Assembly: GCF_000428945.1 (NCBI RefSeq)
Contig: NZ_AUAX01000001.1
Coordinates: 372,001-436,000 of the forward strand
From: Hamadaea tsunoensis DSM 44101
GTDB taxonomy: Bacteria > Actinomycetota > Actinomycetes > Mycobacteriales > Micromonosporaceae
DNA length: 64,000 nucleotides
Direction: 5' to 3'
Under the pieces are notes generated by a model. That model saw nothing but the letters and a program-made list of their open reading frames with translations, had not been told where the DNA came from and made no database searches. The stretch's first letter is position 1. Each line of letters starts with the position of its first letter. The position numbers and the translations under genes are program-made. This document shows positions 16,562-24,774 of the stretch, piece by piece.

Positions 16562-16950
16562 ACGGCTTCCTCCCCGACGTGACGTACGGTAGCCCGAAGC
16601 CTACGAGACGCTTCGACGCCTGTCAGCACCGAGAGAGGTGGATATCTACGGTTTCCAATCGATAGGAACGAAGATTTGGACAGCGATGGAGCGACCCATC
16701 TGCTGAACCGCTCGCCCCCAGAACACGGCATCCTGCAGTTACGACACCCTGGCGAGCCGTTCGCGAGGCGAGCTGCGCCGGGCTGCCGCTGCCGGTCCGC
16801 CACCGGCTAGCGCCGAATATTTCGCCGCCTACCGTCACTGGATCGTGGCTGTGGACCTCTGCCCTTCGGCCAGACCGCGACCACGATCGACGTTCGCCCC
16901 TTCGGTGTGATCGGGTCATGTCGAGACCGAGCCCTACGGAGGTGGCCTCG
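16562..16950. other. Divergent intergenic region
   Basis: About 390 bp between the DUF4365-type gene and the divergent nuclease gene. It must carry both promoters, but I cannot identify clear -35/-10 pairs. Short open frames here are Arg-rich and look like shadows. The sequence remains GC-rich, unlike the gene downstream of 17040. Confidence 0.4.
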
Positions 16951-19560
16951 ATGGGCTCACGCCCACGGACGAGACTCCAAGTCCCGCACCGCACCAAGAC
17001 GACAGGGTTACTGAATTGCAACGGACGGTCACACGACGACCTGCACAGCACATCGTTGTCAGACTTGACAGAAACCATGATGGTCAACGACGAGCAGGAG
17101 TGGGGAGCGTTGTCGAACGATCGGCGAGGTCGGCAAGTCATCGTGGACGGTCCAGATGGCGTCCGAACTCTTCTCGAGCGCATGGCACGTCATATGGACG
17201 GGCTCGTACCTGCAAAATCCTGGAGCGAGGTCGAGCAACAAGCACCCTCGATAATCCGTCACCACGTCGACGAAATGAAGCGCCTATTGCAGGGCCAGGA
17301 TTTATTCGATGTGCTCGAACTCGTGCGGCAGCATGAGATACCAATCACATTAGCCGGGCATAGGGAAAGCGAGTCGCAAGGCATTGCCGCAATTATCGAT
17401 ATAGTTGCTCTAGTGGCGCTCGGTGTCGGCCAAAGAACGGCGCCCATCAACAATGGAACCACTCCCTCAGATCCCCCATACCCAAACCAGATAATTGAAC
17501 CGCTATGCGCCCTTGCCCGCGATATTTTGAAGCTTGCCGCACTCATGAGTTTCTCGCTGATGGCCAACCCCAGCTATGGCCCTCTGGTCGAGCTGGCTAG
17601 CCAACTCCGTGGTGCCGAGCAGATGATTCGCGGCAAACACTACCAATCGATCGGAATTGAACTAAACCGCGGCATTCTCGATGCACCGCAGATAGCTTCT
17701 CTTCTGAAGGCGAATGTCGGCTTTACCTACGATGATGTAAGGTCAATTTCCGACGCAATAAGAGCCTGGTACGCGGGTGGCAAGAATTCCCTAATAGATC
17801 GGATCGGCGATGCGTCGATGCGGTACGGCCAGGCTGAACCACCACCAGACGACCTTGAATTATTGCGGCAAGCGTTTTCAGATCTTTTCATAAGTCCTGG
17901 TACTCACAGTTCATTCACCGCTGCCGACCTGGCCGAAATCAGTGGCGTCACACAAGACAGGATCTTGAGCGCGCTACAGATCTTTAGCAGGAACCTCGGC
18001 GGAGACTCTGAGGGTCTCATTACTGCGTTTGTCAATGGCCGAAACCCCCTGGCCGGCATTGACATTATCGGCGACGGATCTGGCAACTATCTCATGCTCC
18101 AGAATGGCGTACAGATCGATCATGTTCGAAGGTTGCTGGAGTCGCGGATCAAGGCCGCGGGAAACGGCAAGGCATGGGATCAGTATGGGCGGCGGCGCGA
18201 CGCCTTCGCGGAAGAGAAGGCTGGTAGTACCTTGGCGAGTCTGCTAGGTATGCCAGAGCCAACTTTCGTGGGCCTAAAGTACCTCGCACCATCGAGCAAG
18301 GACTGCGAATGCGATCTGAGCGCTTCGTCCTCGAATCCCCGCGAAAATACGCTGCAAACCGAGGGCGATGCCCTGTTCATAGTCGAAGACGTGGCCATAT
18401 GTCTTGAAGTCAAGGCTGGGGCGATCACCGACAAAGCCAAGAGCGGCAATGTTCAACGAGTTGCCGAGGATCTTAAGAAGACGATCGGCGAGGCAACAAC
18501 ACAGGCCCAGCGACTGGAATCACTGCTATTAGATAATCACGGATTGTGGCTTGCCAATGGAAAGTGGCTTGATCTCTCTGGTGTCCGTGAGGTCAGATCA
18601 GTCGTCGCTTGTTTGGATGACTTCGGCCCTCTTGCCATTGCAGCAGATGCCCTCGTCCGGGCAGGACTGCTCGGAGGTTCGTCAATGCCATGGATTGTCT
18701 CAATCCATGACCTGGCGGTAGTTGAGAAGGTAATAGACGACCCGGCCTCATTCCTACTTTACCTACGGAGGCGTACCGAGCCGTCGGTCGCGAAGCTCGT
18801 CGCCGCTATCGACGAACTGGATGTGTTGATGTGGTTCTTACACGGGGGCCTATACTTCGAAGCCGACCCCGATGCACTCTTTCAACGCTTTCCAAGGTCA
18901 CCAATGCCAACGAGTCGGGATCGTACTCGCTATCGGGAACAGATCGTCACACGAGTCGGAACTCTCACCGACAAACTTGATGCGTGGATGTATTTCGAAG
19001 AAGGTATAAGCAGTTTGCCGGCACCAAAGCCAACGCGGGCCGAGAATCCGATGATTCTAGGGTTGGTCAAGTCTATGCAAAACAGCCGCTCGCCCGGTTG
19101 GTTGCGAAGCGGAGCCGACCTTCTGAATCTTTCCTCCCGAACCCAAACGGCACTAGTAAATGACCTCAAGAAAGTCGTTGAGCAGACTCGCCGCGATGGC
19201 GACTTCCACAGCGTGTTTTACGCGTTCATGGGCGCCTGGGGCTACTCGCTGATTATCATAGCAACGCAACCGCGCTCGTATCCCACGGCGCGGAACCGCC
19301 TGTCCACGTATATGGCAGCGAAGAAACACCAACTCCAGGCCGATCGGGCAGTCGGGTTTCTCATCGACGAACAGCATCAGGTCGTTGGAGTAGAATATCG
19401 AAACGATCCCCCAGGAGAAGATGCGGACCTCGATGAGCTAGTTGAGCGCATGCACCTGGTACCCGTAGAGCGAATGCGCAATACGTTGGCTCCATCACCT
19501 AAGAGGCTGACGCCACGCAAGCCGAAAAAGGGATCGAAATCACATCGGAAGAAAAAGTAG
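16951..19560 (+). CDS. Large protein with PD-(D/E)XK nuclease core, low-GC
   Basis: An 869-aa protein if it starts at ATG 16951, which has GGAGGTGG 5 bases upstream. An ATG at 17077 is the alternative and coincides with the shift to AT-richer coding. A helical N-terminal half (to about residue 400) is unassigned. The centre carries a nuclease signature: FAEEKAG, CECDL (Asp455), EGDALFIVED (Asp473) and LEVKAG (Glu486-x-Lys488). The C-terminal third is helical and ends in a very basic tail (KPKKGSKSHRKKK). Codon use is clearly more AT-rich than the neighbours, a sign of separate acquisition. It is divergent from the ATPase operon and could be an independent restriction-like effector or its partner. 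Confidence 0.65.
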   Translation: MGSRPRTRLQVPHRTKTTGLLNCNGRSHDDLHSTSLSDLTETMMVNDEQEWGALSNDRRGRQVIVDGPDGVRTLLERMARHMDGLVPAKSWSEVEQQAPSIIRHHVDEMKRLLQGQDLFDVLELVRQHEIPITLAGHRESESQGIAAIIDIVALVALGVGQRTAPINNGTTPSDPPYPNQIIEPLCALARDILKLAALMSFSLMANPSYGPLVELASQLRGAEQMIRGKHYQSIGIELNRGILDAPQIASLLKANVGFTYDDVRSISDAIRAWYAGGKNSLIDRIGDASMRYGQAEPPPDDLELLRQAFSDLFISPGTHSSFTAADLAEISGVTQDRILSALQIFSRNLGGDSEGLITAFVNGRNPLAGIDIIGDGSGNYLMLQNGVQIDHVRRLLESRIKAAGNGKAWDQYGRRRDAFAEEKAGSTLASLLGMPEPTFVGLKYLAPSSKDCECDLSASSSNPRENTLQTEGDALFIVEDVAICLEVKAGAITDKAKSGNVQRVAEDLKKTIGEATTQAQRLESLLLDNHGLWLANGKWLDLSGVREVRSVVACLDDFGPLAIAADALVRAGLLGGSSMPWIVSIHDLAVVEKVIDDPASFLLYLRRRTEPSVAKLVAAIDELDVLMWFLHGGLYFEADPDALFQRFPRSPMPTSRDRTRYREQIVTRVGTLTDKLDAWMYFEEGISSLPAPKPTRAENPMILGLVKSMQNSRSPGWLRSGADLLNLSSRTQTALVNDLKKVVEQTRRDGDFHSVFYAFMGAWGYSLIIIATQPRSYPTARNRLSTYMAAKKHQLQADRAVGFLIDEQHQVVGVEYRNDPPGEDADLDELVERMHLVPVERMRNTLAPSPKRLTPRKPKKGSKSHRKKK

Positions 19561-19712
19561 CGTAGCGTCAATGAGATGGTATCCATTCTATTGCGCAGCG
19601 TCATCAAGATCGCTGCTGTCCCACCTGGGGTGGGGTTGCTAGTCACTGACTCGCGGCGTCACGCTAGGATCAGTCGATTCTGCATTTGCTCGGCGATAAC
19701 TGGAGAGCGTGA

Positions 19713-20258
19713 TCAGACCACCTGATCAGTCGCGAGTCGAAGCGCCTCAGCCCAAGGAAACGTGGGCAACCGTTCCGCGCCTCGTCCCGGCACATGCGGC
19801 TCCCAACCATATATAGGACCGGTGAGCACCCTGATTCCCTCAGCTTGCAGGGCAGCGATTGAGTTGCCGAACGGCGGCCGCCTTGCCAGAGCAGAGTTCA
19901 CAAACGGGACGATCACTGTTGGCACGCCTCTACCAATCAGTTCGGCAGCCGATGCCAATGCATAATTGTCTGCGATTCCTGCTGCGATCTTGTTTATGGT
20001 GTTGAAGGTTGCGGGTGCGATGATAAGTGCATCCGCCGCTGCGGTCGCCCGGCTATTTGATATCGTAGCCTGGTAGCTAGTTTTCACTGGACGCCCGGAG
20101 ATTTCCTCCGCCAGCGCTAAGTCGAAGAAGTCCAGTGATGCGGGCGTAGCAGTAACAGCAGCACTCCAGTTACGCTCTTGCGCCAGCCTCAGAAGCTTGG
20201 TGGCATCCGCCGCTGGCGCGGCTCCGCAGACGACGATTTGAAGATGCCCGTCGGTCAC
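19713..20258 (-). CDS. Flavoprotein (phosphopantothenoylcysteine decarboxylase-like fold)
   Basis: A 181-aa member of the HFCD flavoprotein superfamily. It starts with a strand-turn (LQIVVCGAAPA) and contains APATFNTINKIAAGIADNYA, the FMN/substrate loop typical of the family. It lacks the synthetase half of a Dfp protein, so it is not the housekeeping coenzyme A enzyme. The start overlaps the stop of the upstream XRE-TPR gene (4 bp). From memory such pairs recur on actinobacterial integrative elements; their job is not established. Confidence 0.75.
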   Translation of the reverse strand: MTDGHLQIVVCGAAPAADATKLLRLAQERNWSAAVTATPASLDFFDLALAEEISGRPVKTSYQATISNSRATAAADALIIAPATFNTINKIAAGIADNYALASAAELIGRGVPTVIVPFVNSALARRPPFGNSIAALQAEGIRVLTGPIYGWEPHVPGRGAERLPTFPWAEALRLATDQVV

Positions 20259-21694
20259 AGCGGCACCCCCGTTGACCTGGCGAAGTCCGCAACCTCTGTC
20301 CGGGAACTCCCGTAGGACAGCGCGGCGAGATCACCCACCAACCGGTGAACTGTGGATCGCGCTCGGATCTCTTCTGGTGCGATCTGGTAGGCCGTACGTA
20401 GGGCAGCCAATGCCTTGTCCCTCCTGCCCCACTGCGCGTACGCCTGGGCAACGTCGACGAACAGCCGCGCCTTCCGCTCAGGCAGACGGATCGCCTGAAG
20501 GGGCAACTGCCGCGCGTACTGGATCGCCGTTCCGGCGTCGCCCAGCGAGAGCGCCACAGCCATCCGGTGTTGCAGCACGTTCGTAGGCCCAAACCCGGTC
20601 CACCGCTCGTTCCCATCATGGCCGAGCATCTGGGCCGCACGTTCCGCCTCATCGAGCAGCGTTATAGCCGTGTCCCTGTCCTCGGTTCGAGCGGCCGCGA
20701 TCGCTGCACGAAGCAACAGCGCCCCGTACACTGCCACAGACTCGGCGCTGGCGAGGCCCGTGGCACCCTCCAACGCCTCCCCCGCGCCTTGAGCGAAGTC
20801 AACGGCGGTAGCCGAACGCCCGTTGCTCATGAGCGCGTGCGTTGTCAGCCGAGCGCTCGCAGCCACAGCGATCGGATCTCCGCTGGCAGCCGCGCTCTGC
20901 GCGCAGCGCTCCGCCGCGACGAGCGCCATCGGATTGTCGCCAAGCTTGAGGAACACGCTGCCGGCCACGTGATAGGCCTCTGCAGCGAGAGCACGGAGCC
21001 CATCACGCTCGTCCAACGACGCTGAGCTGCACGCGGCATCAACTTGCGGCAAAAGCGTGACGAGGTGGCCCAACGCCTGCTCGTAATGGCAAGCCTGGTA
21101 GGTGCCTTTGGCCCGTCTGACGCTCTGTGAGAGCTCGGACCGAGTCGGGAGTTCCAGGTTGCCGCCGTCGCGCCCAGGCGCCAGCAGGGTCATCACGAGC
21201 TGATCTGTCGCGACGGCACCAGCCGCCGAGTATCTGAGAACATCTCTACGAAGCACGTCGTCACCTCGATCGAAGAGTCTGCCCGCAACTCTATCGGCCG
21301 ACGCCTCCACGTCCGCGGTATCGGACGCCGAACTCGGCTCAACAGACCGAGCGACGTACGGATGCCCTTCCTGGACAAGGGAATCAGGCACGATCAGGCG
21401 TTGACCCGAGGGTGTCGTCGTGGCCAGCAGCTCGGCTTCGGCCCCAGAGATGTGACGTCCGGCCTGAAGAAGTCTGGCTGCGTCGTCGCGGGCGTCGTTG
21501 AGCAGCTCCGCTAGGTCGTCCACCGAGACCGCCAGCGCCTGCGCCAGGCGAGGACGATGCCACGGCTGCGGGCCGGTATCCCCACGCTCCCAACGAACCA
21601 CCGTCGAACGGTCGACTCCGACACGCTCCGCCAACCGCTCCTGGCTGAGACCGACCGCCTTCCGTCGCTGCGCGAGCCGCTGGCGTCTCATCAT
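20255..21694 (-). CDS. XRE-family regulator with TPR-like helical repeats
   Basis: A 480-aa protein starting at ATG 21694 (a second ATG follows directly). I preferred this over a longer frame because the helix-turn-helix begins here: LAQRRKAVGLSQERLAERVG and VDRSTVVRWERGDTGPQ. From about residue 180 on, Ala/Leu-rich helical hairpins resembling tetratricopeptide repeats continue to the end. Such proteins often sense a peptide or small molecule and switch mobile-element genes. It is co-transcribed with the flavoprotein through an ATGA overlap and divergent from the small regulators at 21.9 kb. Confidence 0.8.
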   Translation of the reverse strand: MMRRQRLAQRRKAVGLSQERLAERVGVDRSTVVRWERGDTGPQPWHRPRLAQALAVSVDDLAELLNDARDDAARLLQAGRHISGAEAELLATTTPSGQRLIVPDSLVQEGHPYVARSVEPSSASDTADVEASADRVAGRLFDRGDDVLRRDVLRYSAAGAVATDQLVMTLLAPGRDGGNLELPTRSELSQSVRRAKGTYQACHYEQALGHLVTLLPQVDAACSSASLDERDGLRALAAEAYHVAGSVFLKLGDNPMALVAAERCAQSAAASGDPIAVAASARLTTHALMSNGRSATAVDFAQGAGEALEGATGLASAESVAVYGALLLRAAIAAARTEDRDTAITLLDEAERAAQMLGHDGNERWTGFGPTNVLQHRMAVALSLGDAGTAIQYARQLPLQAIRLPERKARLFVDVAQAYAQWGRRDKALAALRTAYQIAPEEIRARSTVHRLVGDLAALSYGSSRTEVADFARSTGVPL

Positions 21695-21948
21695 GATCCC
21701 ATCCGTAGGGCGACATCGATTTCCTACGGATTCATTTAGCCAAATCAGAATGCGCGTTGCAATGGCGATGCGCCATTTCTGCGCCATTCCCGCAATGTGG
21801 TTCCCGTCCGACCGCTGTTTGGCTGTTCTGGTTCCCCTACCTGGCAGATCATGGCGACGGACGTTCCTACCACTATGGATCAGGGACTTCACACCGCCTC
21901 CGGACGAGGCTTGTCCGGATAGATCGTTACTGACGATAGGAGGCGTGT

Positions 21949-22176
21949 GTGACTCGCCTTTCCAAACTCGACGGATTTTCATCGGAACCACCGCACGAAG
22001 TCTCCAAGAGGCGGATCGGCTTGACCCCGACCTTCCCGCTTCCGGAGGCCGCGACGGAGCTTGCCGCGACCGCCATCGCTCTGGGCCGGTTCAGATCCAC
22101 GCGTTGGTCGACCGACACCGAACATCTCCAGCACACGCTCGACGTTCTCCGGTGGGAATGGAGTCGGCCGTGCTGA
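21949..22176 (+). CDS. Small hypothetical protein (75 aa) of the mobile element
   Basis: Starts at GTG 21949 behind an excellent GATAGGAGGCG ribosome site. It encodes MTRLSKLDGFSSEPPHEVSK and a Thr/Ala-rich middle ending in LQHTLDVLRWEW. Its last 19 bases overlap the next gene, suggesting translational coupling to the XRE regulator. No family recognised. Confidence 0.55.
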   Translation: MTRLSKLDGFSSEPPHEVSKRRIGLTPTFPLPEAATELAATAIALGRFRSTRWSTDTEHLQHTLDVLRWEWSRPC

Positions 22177-22868
22177 CCTCGCGTACCAACGTCCGGCTGC
22201 GGAAATGCATGCTCGCCGCTGGCGTGACCTACGAGGATCTGGCGAACGTCGCCGACGCCGATCCCAAGACGGCTCAGCGCTGGGTCTACGAGGGGCGTAC
22301 GCCTCGACGACGGCGTGCCGAGCGCGTAGCTGCCTTTCTGGGAGTGGAACTGTTCTGGCTCTGGCCGCATCTGTCGGACCTGTCTTCCTGGGAGCGGGAG
22401 GGCATACGACAGGGCTGGCAATTCCGCTTCCGCGCCGACGACCTTCCGTCGTCCTTCCTTCGGCAGACGGTCTTCGCTGCCAAGTCCCGGCTCTGGGTTC
22501 TCACCGACAGCAACTGGCTGCTTGCCCGGCTGCTGATTCCGGATTACCTCGCCTCACTGACCCTCCAAGCGGGCGATTCTCCTCGGCTCCTGCTCTCGCC
22601 GCAGTTGGTACAACCGCATCGCGACATGCCAGCCAACGCCGAGGTCCGTACGCATCCCGGAGTCCACAGCACCTCCATCATCCGCATGGATGGCTTGATG
22701 ATGGTCGTCCCCGGCGGGCTCGGCCTGGAGACGGCGGCCAGCCCGGTCCTGTTCCTTTCCCGCGCCACAGACGAGAAGCCTTTCGACTCCTTCGCCGACG
22801 GTTTCCAGCGGCTCTGGGAATCCTGTCCGCCGAGCAACGGCAGGGCGAAGGCGACCGGCGGCGACTGA
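22158..22868 (+). CDS. XRE-family regulator of the integrative element
   Basis: A 236-aa protein from ATG 22158 (a GTG at 22170 is also possible). The N-terminal HTH is VTYEDLANVADADPKTAQRW and is followed by RRRRAERVAAFLGV. The C-terminal domain, about residues 100-225, contains strand patterns (LWVLTDSN, IIRMDGLMMVVPG, PVLFLSRA) reminiscent of a degenerate phospholipase-D or GAF-like sensor; I cannot decide which. This type of regulator is common next to integration modules in actinobacteria. Confidence 0.7.
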   Translation: MESAVLTSRTNVRLRKCMLAAGVTYEDLANVADADPKTAQRWVYEGRTPRRRRAERVAAFLGVELFWLWPHLSDLSSWEREGIRQGWQFRFRADDLPSSFLRQTVFAAKSRLWVLTDSNWLLARLLIPDYLASLTLQAGDSPRLLLSPQLVQPHRDMPANAEVRTHPGVHSTSIIRMDGLMMVVPGGLGLETAASPVLFLSRATDEKPFDSFADGFQRLWESCPPSNGRAKATGGD

Positions 22869-23378
22869 CAGACGCGAGCGAGGCACCTGACAAGACCTGT
22901 CACGATCTAACAGCCGAGGTCAGCAGCGTCCACGGTCGTCGATAATCGCTCCACAGCCGGCGGGCGATGCACCTACGCTGTTCTTCTCGGCCATGCTGGC
23001 CGGCTGCTCGGCCTCGGGAGTGCGGCGCGGGCAGGCGAGGCGCCGACCGCTCGGATATCAGCGGTCCAAGGAGGCCCTCCCTCACTCCCGCGCGACGCTG
23101 TGGAGCTGTCGTCCGGGCCACGGATCATCCCACCCCGGAACCCCGGTGAATCCAGGGCCGTCGCGTGTACGCGGCGGCCCTGCGGCGTACCGGGATCCGT
23201 GTCGGTGTGCCGATCGTCGTCGACAAGACCGTCCCTCCGGAAAGTGCCCCGCTCAAGCGGCCCCGTTTCGTCTGACAGACCAGGTCAGCGGCCTGACAGG
23301 CGGCTGCGGATGGACGCAGAAGACCCAACGGGTCTCCTCCCTCCCAGGGGTAAGGAATTCCTCCAATCGAAGGTGGCT
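22869..23378. other. Non-coding region with hairpin at 23155-23180
   Basis: About 510 bp without a convincing gene. GGGCCGTCGCG at 23155-23165 pairs with CGCGGCGGCCC at 23170-23180 (one G-T wobble, 4-base loop). Its position before a replication-relaxation gene makes a transfer or replication origin possible, but there is no direct evidence. The ribosome site AAGGTGG of the next gene lies at its end. Confidence 0.4.
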
Positions 23379-24257
23379 ATGACCAAACACATCACCCACG
23401 ATCCGGTCCTACGGCTCCAGCATCAGCTCACGCAGCGCGATTGGCGGCTGCTCGGCTGGCTTCACGATCACCGAGTACTGACGACGTTTCAGATCGCCAA
23501 CGCGCTGTTCCCGACGCTCAACTACGCGCAGCGACGCCTCACCCAGCTCACCGGCCTCGGTCTGCTCGAACGGTTCCGGCCGTTCCGGCTCCAGGGCGGC
23601 AGCTACCCGTACCACTACGCGCTCGCGTACGTGGGCGAGCTTGTGGTTGCGGCTTCGCGAGGTATGCCGCCGCCGCGACGGGCTGACTCAACGGCACGGC
23701 TGCACCGCATCGCAACGAGTCGCAACCTCGACCACCGGCTGGGGATCAACGACTTCTTCACCGGCCTGGCCGGCTACGAGCGCAAGAGGGAGGGCGCTCA
23801 GCTCCATCATTGGTGGCCCGACACGCGACTGGAGAGGTTCACACCGCCGGGAACGACAGCGTTCGGTTATCCGCAGGCGGACGCGCTCGGTGTCTGGACC
23901 GAGGATCGACAGACGGTCGTCTTCTACCTCGAACACGACACCGGGTACGAGGCTCTGACCGTGCTGGCCGACAAGGTACGCCGATACACGGAATTCCACC
24001 GTCGAGGCGCACCTGCCTGGCCAGTGCTGTTCTGGCTGCACTCCACGGTTCGCGAGCAGCACCTCCACCGGCGGCTCGCGGAGACAGCAACGCGCTTCCC
24101 GATCGCGACAGCGGCTCGGGACCGCCTCGACGGGCGTACGCCGGCAGAAGCGATCTGGCGACTCGCGAGCGGTGCGCCGACGCTGCTGCGACTCGCAGCG
24201 CTCCCCATGCCGACTCCAGCCGACCTGGCGGCGTTCGACACAGAGACCCGCTCATAA
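23379..24257 (+). CDS. Replication-relaxation family protein
   Basis: A 292-aa protein from ATG 23379 with AAGGTGG upstream. The start is a winged helix (LLGWLHDHRVLTTFQIANAL, then QRRLTQLTGLGLLERF). The rest is a nuclease-like alpha/beta domain, with DALGVWTEDRQTVVFYLEHD around residue 175. This matches the replication-relaxation family found on actinobacterial plasmids and integrative elements, where it is thought to help mobilisation or replication. Its place upstream of the recombinase fits that role. Confidence 0.8.
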   Translation: MTKHITHDPVLRLQHQLTQRDWRLLGWLHDHRVLTTFQIANALFPTLNYAQRRLTQLTGLGLLERFRPFRLQGGSYPYHYALAYVGELVVAASRGMPPPRRADSTARLHRIATSRNLDHRLGINDFFTGLAGYERKREGAQLHHWWPDTRLERFTPPGTTAFGYPQADALGVWTEDRQTVVFYLEHDTGYEALTVLADKVRRYTEFHRRGAPAWPVLFWLHSTVREQHLHRRLAETATRFPIATAARDRLDGRTPAEAIWRLASGAPTLLRLAALPMPTPADLAAFDTETRS

Positions 24258-24292
24258 GACGTGGAGACCCGCCGGTGAGAAGCAGGCGCGGC

Positions 24293-24358
24293 TTGACATT
24301 TGTCGCAAATGGATGGTCGATCTATAGGTACCCATCCACCCGTATTTGATCATCAAAT
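24293..24358 (+). promoter_or_regulatory. Promoter/operator before the recombinase module
   Basis: TTGACA (24293-24298) overlaps a perfect inverted repeat CATTTG-TCG-CAAATG (24297-24311). A second, ATTTGAT-C-ATCAAAT, lies at 24344-24358. Both share the half-site ATTTG and would suit a repressor such as the XRE proteins of the element. A TATAGG at 24323 is too far from TTGACA for a standard spacer, so the -10 is unclear. Confidence 0.5.
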
Positions 24359-24439
24359 GGCCCGGTCAGCGGGCCGCGAAAGGAGCGCCATGGCCTCGAA
24401 CCGCACCTGGCCTGCCCAGGTTGATCGCCAAGGAGCTAC

Positions 24440-24706
24440 ATGCCAGCACCTGAGCCGAACGAAGACCTCGGCCAGCCGGAGAAGAAGCCCACGCGTCGTG
24501 GCACCCGCGACCGACATGGCCGTCACGAGCCGTCCGCCACCCGGCAGCCCGGCGAAGGCCCGCGTCGCCGCAGAGACGATCCGCGGTGGACTCTCGGACC
24601 GCCGAAGACCGTCCCCATGACCCCGGAGCAATACCAACGAGCGGTACGCGCCTGGGCTGCACTCCTCGCCGCGTACCGGGCACGGCAGCGACCTGACAAC
24701 GACTGA
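24440..24706 (+). CDS. Small basic protein upstream of the recombinase
   Basis: An 88-aa protein whose ATG follows AAGGAGCTAC. It is very hydrophilic (KKPTRRGTRDRHGRHE) and ends in a more structured helix, MTPEQYQRAVRAWAALLAAY. Small proteins with this C-terminal helix lie just before large serine recombinases in other actinobacterial elements; it may be a recombination directionality factor or regulator, but that is inference. Confidence 0.6.
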   Translation: MPAPEPNEDLGQPEKKPTRRGTRDRHGRHEPSATRQPGEGPRRRRDDPRWTLGPPKTVPMTPEQYQRAVRAWAALLAAYRARQRPDND

Positions 24707-24774
24707 CATCCCTGATCACGGCTGCGGCTGGACGAGTTCCGGTCGCAGCCGAGCCGTCCCTGGAGCGTGAAGAC

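Noticed and set aside
24390-24620. Second small ORF (76 codons, AAAGGAG before ATG) overlapping the 88-aa gene
   Set aside because: Arg/Pro/Ser-rich composition typical of an out-of-frame reading of GC-rich DNA; the overlapping 88-aa frame has a structured end and a better ribosome site.
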